Below the pieces are notes generated by a model, which saw only the letters and a program-made list of their open reading frames with translations, searched no databases and was not told the origin of the DNA. A stretch of 64,000 bases of DNA from the NCBI GenBank assembly GCA_002698785.1, contig PAAG01000043.1, positions 38,701 to 102,700 of the forward strand. The letters are read 5' to 3'. This document shows, piece by piece, positions 62,092 through 64,000 of the stretch. This stretch comes from Verrucomicrobiales bacterium. Lineage in GTDB: Bacteria > Verrucomicrobiota > Verrucomicrobiia > Verrucomicrobiales > DEV007. Every line of letters begins with the position of its first letter. Position 1 is the first letter of the stretch. The position numbers and the translations under genes are program-made.

Positions 62092-62622
62092 TCACGGATA
62101 GATCCCCTCCGTCTCCACATTCATGACCACCTCGCAATCACAGAACCCACCAAGAGCCATCAGCGATCCGACAACCCGCACCACAGGATGTCCGTTCGTG
62201 GACAGCCACTTCCGCGTAAGCTCATGGGTATGATTGCATCCCTTTGCCTCGATCTCCGCATCGAGCCAATCGAGTAAGTCATCCAACTCACCCTCATCCA
62301 AAGGCATTCGAACAAGGCGATCAGCCGACGGACCGAAGAAATTGTGGGCATCCCCACTGACGAGAAGATCCCAATCGGCCTTTATTCGCCTCTCCGTCAA
62401 AAAGGAAAGCGTTTCCTCAACCGGCAACCCCTTCCCCTCCAGAAACGCCGTCGTCACCGCAAAATCATTCTCGTGCGGATGATCTACCAGAAAATCACTC
62501 ACATGATCCACCATCTTCTCGAAGTCAGATCGTGAAATCGGGCAAGCCTCCGCCGCCGCTCGATTTCGCCTCTCTAGCTCCCTTTGAATCGCCAGTTGCC
62601 GTAACTCTTTCTTGTCTGCCAT
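62092..62622 (-). CDS. DUF2695-containing hypothetical protein
   Basis: 176 aa. An N-terminal Arg/Glu helix (KKELRQLAIQRELERRNRAAAEACPISRSDFEKMVDHV) and a middle part of unknown type are followed by a DUF2695-like end: GCNHTHELTRKWLSTNGHP, then a GGFCDCEVVMNVE close. The Cys and His residues could bind metal. DUF2695 function is not known. It is separate from neighbours by 36 bp and 53 bp. Confidence 0.6.
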   Translation of the reverse strand: MADKKELRQLAIQRELERRNRAAAEACPISRSDFEKMVDHVSDFLVDHPHENDFAVTTAFLEGKGLPVEETLSFLTERRIKADWDLLVSGDAHNFFGPSADRLVRMPLDEGELDDLLDWLDAEIEAKGCNHTHELTRKWLSTNGHPVVRVVGSLMALGGFCDCEVVMNVETEGIYP

Positions 62623-62675
62623 GATTCTATATCGAATGCCGTCCGCAGGAGTGGAGACTTAGCACGAAAGGCCAT

Positions 62676-63104
62676 TTACCTACTCTCCTCTAAACTCATC
62701 CAGAGGTCGATCGCCACATCCAAATCCTTTTTCTCATCGAAATAGGTCGCTAGTTGGACATGACCGGATTCACCGATTATAAAACTATACAACGCCCACC
62801 GCTCGTCTTCCTCTGTCTTCTCGTAGAGCAAATAGGCCCACGCAACATAGCCGTCCTTCTCTTTTTCGTATGTCTCCACCGCGTCCGAACTCGCCGTTTC
62901 CTGAATCCACTGGAGTTTACCCTCCTTCGTCTCTCCCTCCTTCATCCCCCACACCGCGATCCAGTTCGTGATCCCCGGCCGCCAGATCACCAAGTCACCA
63001 TCCTCGACTCGTCGGCGATATTGAGACTCCAGCCCGATACTCCAGCGAGTGGTCATCTGGTATCGACCTGTGATAATTGGAAATTGGTAAGGATCTTGAT
63101 CCAT
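62676..63104 (-). CDS. Hypothetical soluble protein
   Basis: 142 aa, Trp/Tyr-rich and acidic (GLESQYRRRVEDGDLVIWRPGITNWIAVWG, then GYVAWAYLLYEKTEEDERWALYSFII, GHVQLATYFDEKKDLDVAIDLWMSL). The end resembles small immunity-like or stress proteins, but no family is proven. The start lies 2 bp after the stop of the DUF695-like gene, so the two are cotranscribed. Confidence 0.5.
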   Translation of the reverse strand: MDQDPYQFPIITGRYQMTTRWSIGLESQYRRRVEDGDLVIWRPGITNWIAVWGMKEGETKEGKLQWIQETASSDAVETYEKEKDGYVAWAYLLYEKTEEDERWALYSFIIGESGHVQLATYFDEKKDLDVAIDLWMSLEESR

Positions 63105-63106
63105 TG

Positions 63107-63595
63107 TTAACTAAGCTCCTGAGCACCACCTTCCCCATTCAACGCAGTATTCAAATGCCAATTTGCCAACGCCCACTCTGGATCGGAGTCGATGCGGTAG
63201 TCAAACGGACGAAGATGCTCTTTTGCCTGAATCAATCCTCGCAGATACTCGTGTGGAGGATCGGGTTGGCAGACTCGGTATAACAACTCTCGCGTTTCTC
63301 TCCAGGTGATCCGTGCAAGAAAAAGCGCATTTGGCTTCTTAGGATTTTCGCCCTTAAACTTCGCATCGAGTTCGTTTTCCCAAGGCTCAATAAGCTCACA
63401 CTCAGCACGAGACGGCATCCCGTTTTCGATTAAGTCCTCAAAATCAATCATCAGGGAGAGATGCCAATCAAAAACCTCCCGTGGCTCGAACCCCTGAAGA
63501 GCAGAATTGATCACCGCAACACCTGGCAGATCCTCCTGTCGAAAATTCACAAGCTGATAATACTCGTCTGGAATCAATACTCGATATTCTTTCAT
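63107..63595 (-). CDS. DUF695-like protein
   Basis: 162 aa. LPGVAVINSALQGFEPREVFDWHLSLMIDFEDLIENGMPSRAE (strand - helix - PSRAE), then ALFLARITWRETRELLYRV and the final FDYRIDSDPEWALANWHL match the conserved blocks of DUF695. Function unknown. It is the first gene of a two-gene unit, with a complete dispersed repeat 83 bp upstream. Confidence 0.6.
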   Translation of the reverse strand: MKEYRVLIPDEYYQLVNFRQEDLPGVAVINSALQGFEPREVFDWHLSLMIDFEDLIENGMPSRAECELIEPWENELDAKFKGENPKKPNALFLARITWRETRELLYRVCQPDPPHEYLRGLIQAKEHLRPFDYRIDSDPEWALANWHLNTALNGEGGAQELS

Positions 63596-63678
63596 CTAGT
63601 AATTCTTCCCAAATGGTAATCTCTCATGTTCCAAGATCAATCGTTAGCCAAACTTTCCCTATTCCGGATTCATCAAGG

Positions 63679-63753
63679 CTGGAGTGAGGGCTTCAGCCCT
63701 TCCCGAAAGCCACGCCACCCAGTCCAATAACGGCTAAAGCCGTCACTCCAGCA
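63679..63753 (+). repeat. Dispersed REPIN-like repeat, complete copy 11
   Basis: GCTGGAGTGAGGGCTTCAGC from 63679 to the right arm CGGCTAAAGCCGTCACTCCA ending near 63751. It lies 18 bp before the third TCGACA-N17-TAGAAT promoter. Confidence 0.8.
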
Positions 63754-63770
63754 CATACCGCCCCAAAACC

Positions 63771-63799
63771 TCGACACAATATTAGAAACATGTTAGAAT
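63771..63799 (+). promoter_or_regulatory. Sigma-70-type promoter, repeat family copy 3
   Basis: TCGACA (63771-63776), 17 bp ending AACATGT, TAGAAT (63794-63799). No gene starts within the window. Confidence 0.65.
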
Positions 63800-64000
63800 A
63801 CCCCCGCACCCGCGGAACACCGGGTCACCTCCCCTGCTCTTTCACAAAATCACCCCATTCCATCCATGGGAATCCCCGCTCAGGGACCGCCCATTTCGGG
63901 AAAATGAGGGGAAACGAAAACCCCATCATTTCCGGCATGTAGTCGGTCAAGTAGTTTGGGGTAAAGGTTCGTCGATTTGTTTCATGATTTGAGCGACGCA
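63800..64000. other. Iteron relic copy 3 and a sequence break at 63934
   Basis: Up to about 63933 it matches copy 2 (AACACCG, GGGAAAATGA, CCCCATCATTT at 63921-63931). From TGTAGTCGGTCAAGTAGTTT at about 63938 it no longer matches any copy. The minus strand reads VAQIMKQIDEPLPQTT before a stop, which may be the end of an inserted element's transposase. The window ends there, so this cannot be decided. Confidence 0.35.

Noticed and set aside
42353..63753. Dispersed repeats as integron attC sites of a cassette array
   Set aside because: Same orientation and intergenic placement fit, but the ends (CTCCAAC / GCTGGAG) do not follow the RYYYAAC and GTTRRRY core sites. Each arm is a self-contained palindrome, single arms are frequent, and no integron integrase is seen.
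1..64000. CRISPR array, tRNA or rRNA genes
   Set aside because: No regularly spaced 20-50-bp repeat with unique spacers and no tRNA or rRNA pattern were seen by eye. The only periodic short repeats are the three 27-bp-spaced iterons at 22-90 and repeats inside propeller genes.

Overview
Organism. The window looks like a chromosome segment of a member of the Verrucomicrobiota, or of the wider Planctomycetes-Verrucomicrobia group. The grounds are an extracytoplasmic-function (ECF) sigma factor paired with a Hanks-type Ser/Thr kinase carrying C-terminal TPRs, an SLA1/SHD1 domain joined to a pectate-lyase-type beta-helix, many giant secreted beta-propeller and beta-helix proteins, and a DUF3857-transglutaminase protein. 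This is inference from family content; no rRNA or other phylogenetic marker is present. I see no tRNA, rRNA or CRISPR array.

Layout. 0-8.5 kb: secreted or surface genes, mostly on the minus strand (SGNH hydrolase, SHD1-pectate lyase fold, 1291-aa DUF3857/transglutaminase protein, coiled-coil lipoprotein). 8.7-10.3 kb: an NHL-repeat secreted protein. 10.3-15.8 kb: an accessory island with an orphan phage-type terminase large subunit and a small gene behind an almost leaderless promoter, then an AT-rich three-gene operon starting with a TIGR04255-like protein, then a small zincin. 15.9-36 kb: a locus of nine exported proteins (three PD40-type or beta-helix proteins, one small protein, four paralogous ~900-aa FG-GAP/CSLREA proteins, plus further copies elsewhere) around a convergent ECF sigma factor and Ser/Thr kinase. 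36-41 kb: an ECF sigma - RskA-like anti-sigma - TPR lipoprotein - DUF4331 - HupE-like operon on the minus strand. 41-63.6 kb: small, mostly minus-strand genes (orphan and complete toxin-antitoxin genes, DUF1275, GNAT, VOC, SET, dual-specificity phosphatase, DUF695, DUF2695, truncated DUF2625, Imm32-like, many unknowns), separated by a same-orientation dispersed repeat. A delta-60 propeller protein, a PD40 protein and a nucleotidyltransferase/HTH pair sit among them.

How the parts may work together. Six exported proteins end in a very basic ~45-residue helical hairpin, and a seventh copy stands alone. Five others (four FG-GAP proteins and the NHL protein) end in a different shared ~140-aa basic domain. 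I infer two local C-terminal sorting or anchoring modules. Four of the genes around the ECF/kinase pair carry the same upstream bipartite motif (G[TA]AACAAA-N13-CGAGG[GA]AA), which I propose as the promoter read by that ECF factor. Together these suggest a kinase/ECF-controlled surface-protein system. A second repeat family, a conserved TCGACA-N17-TAGAAT promoter followed by AATGATGGG-type iterons, occurs at 10.3, 49.7 and 63.8 kb and links the terminase island to two gene-less relics.
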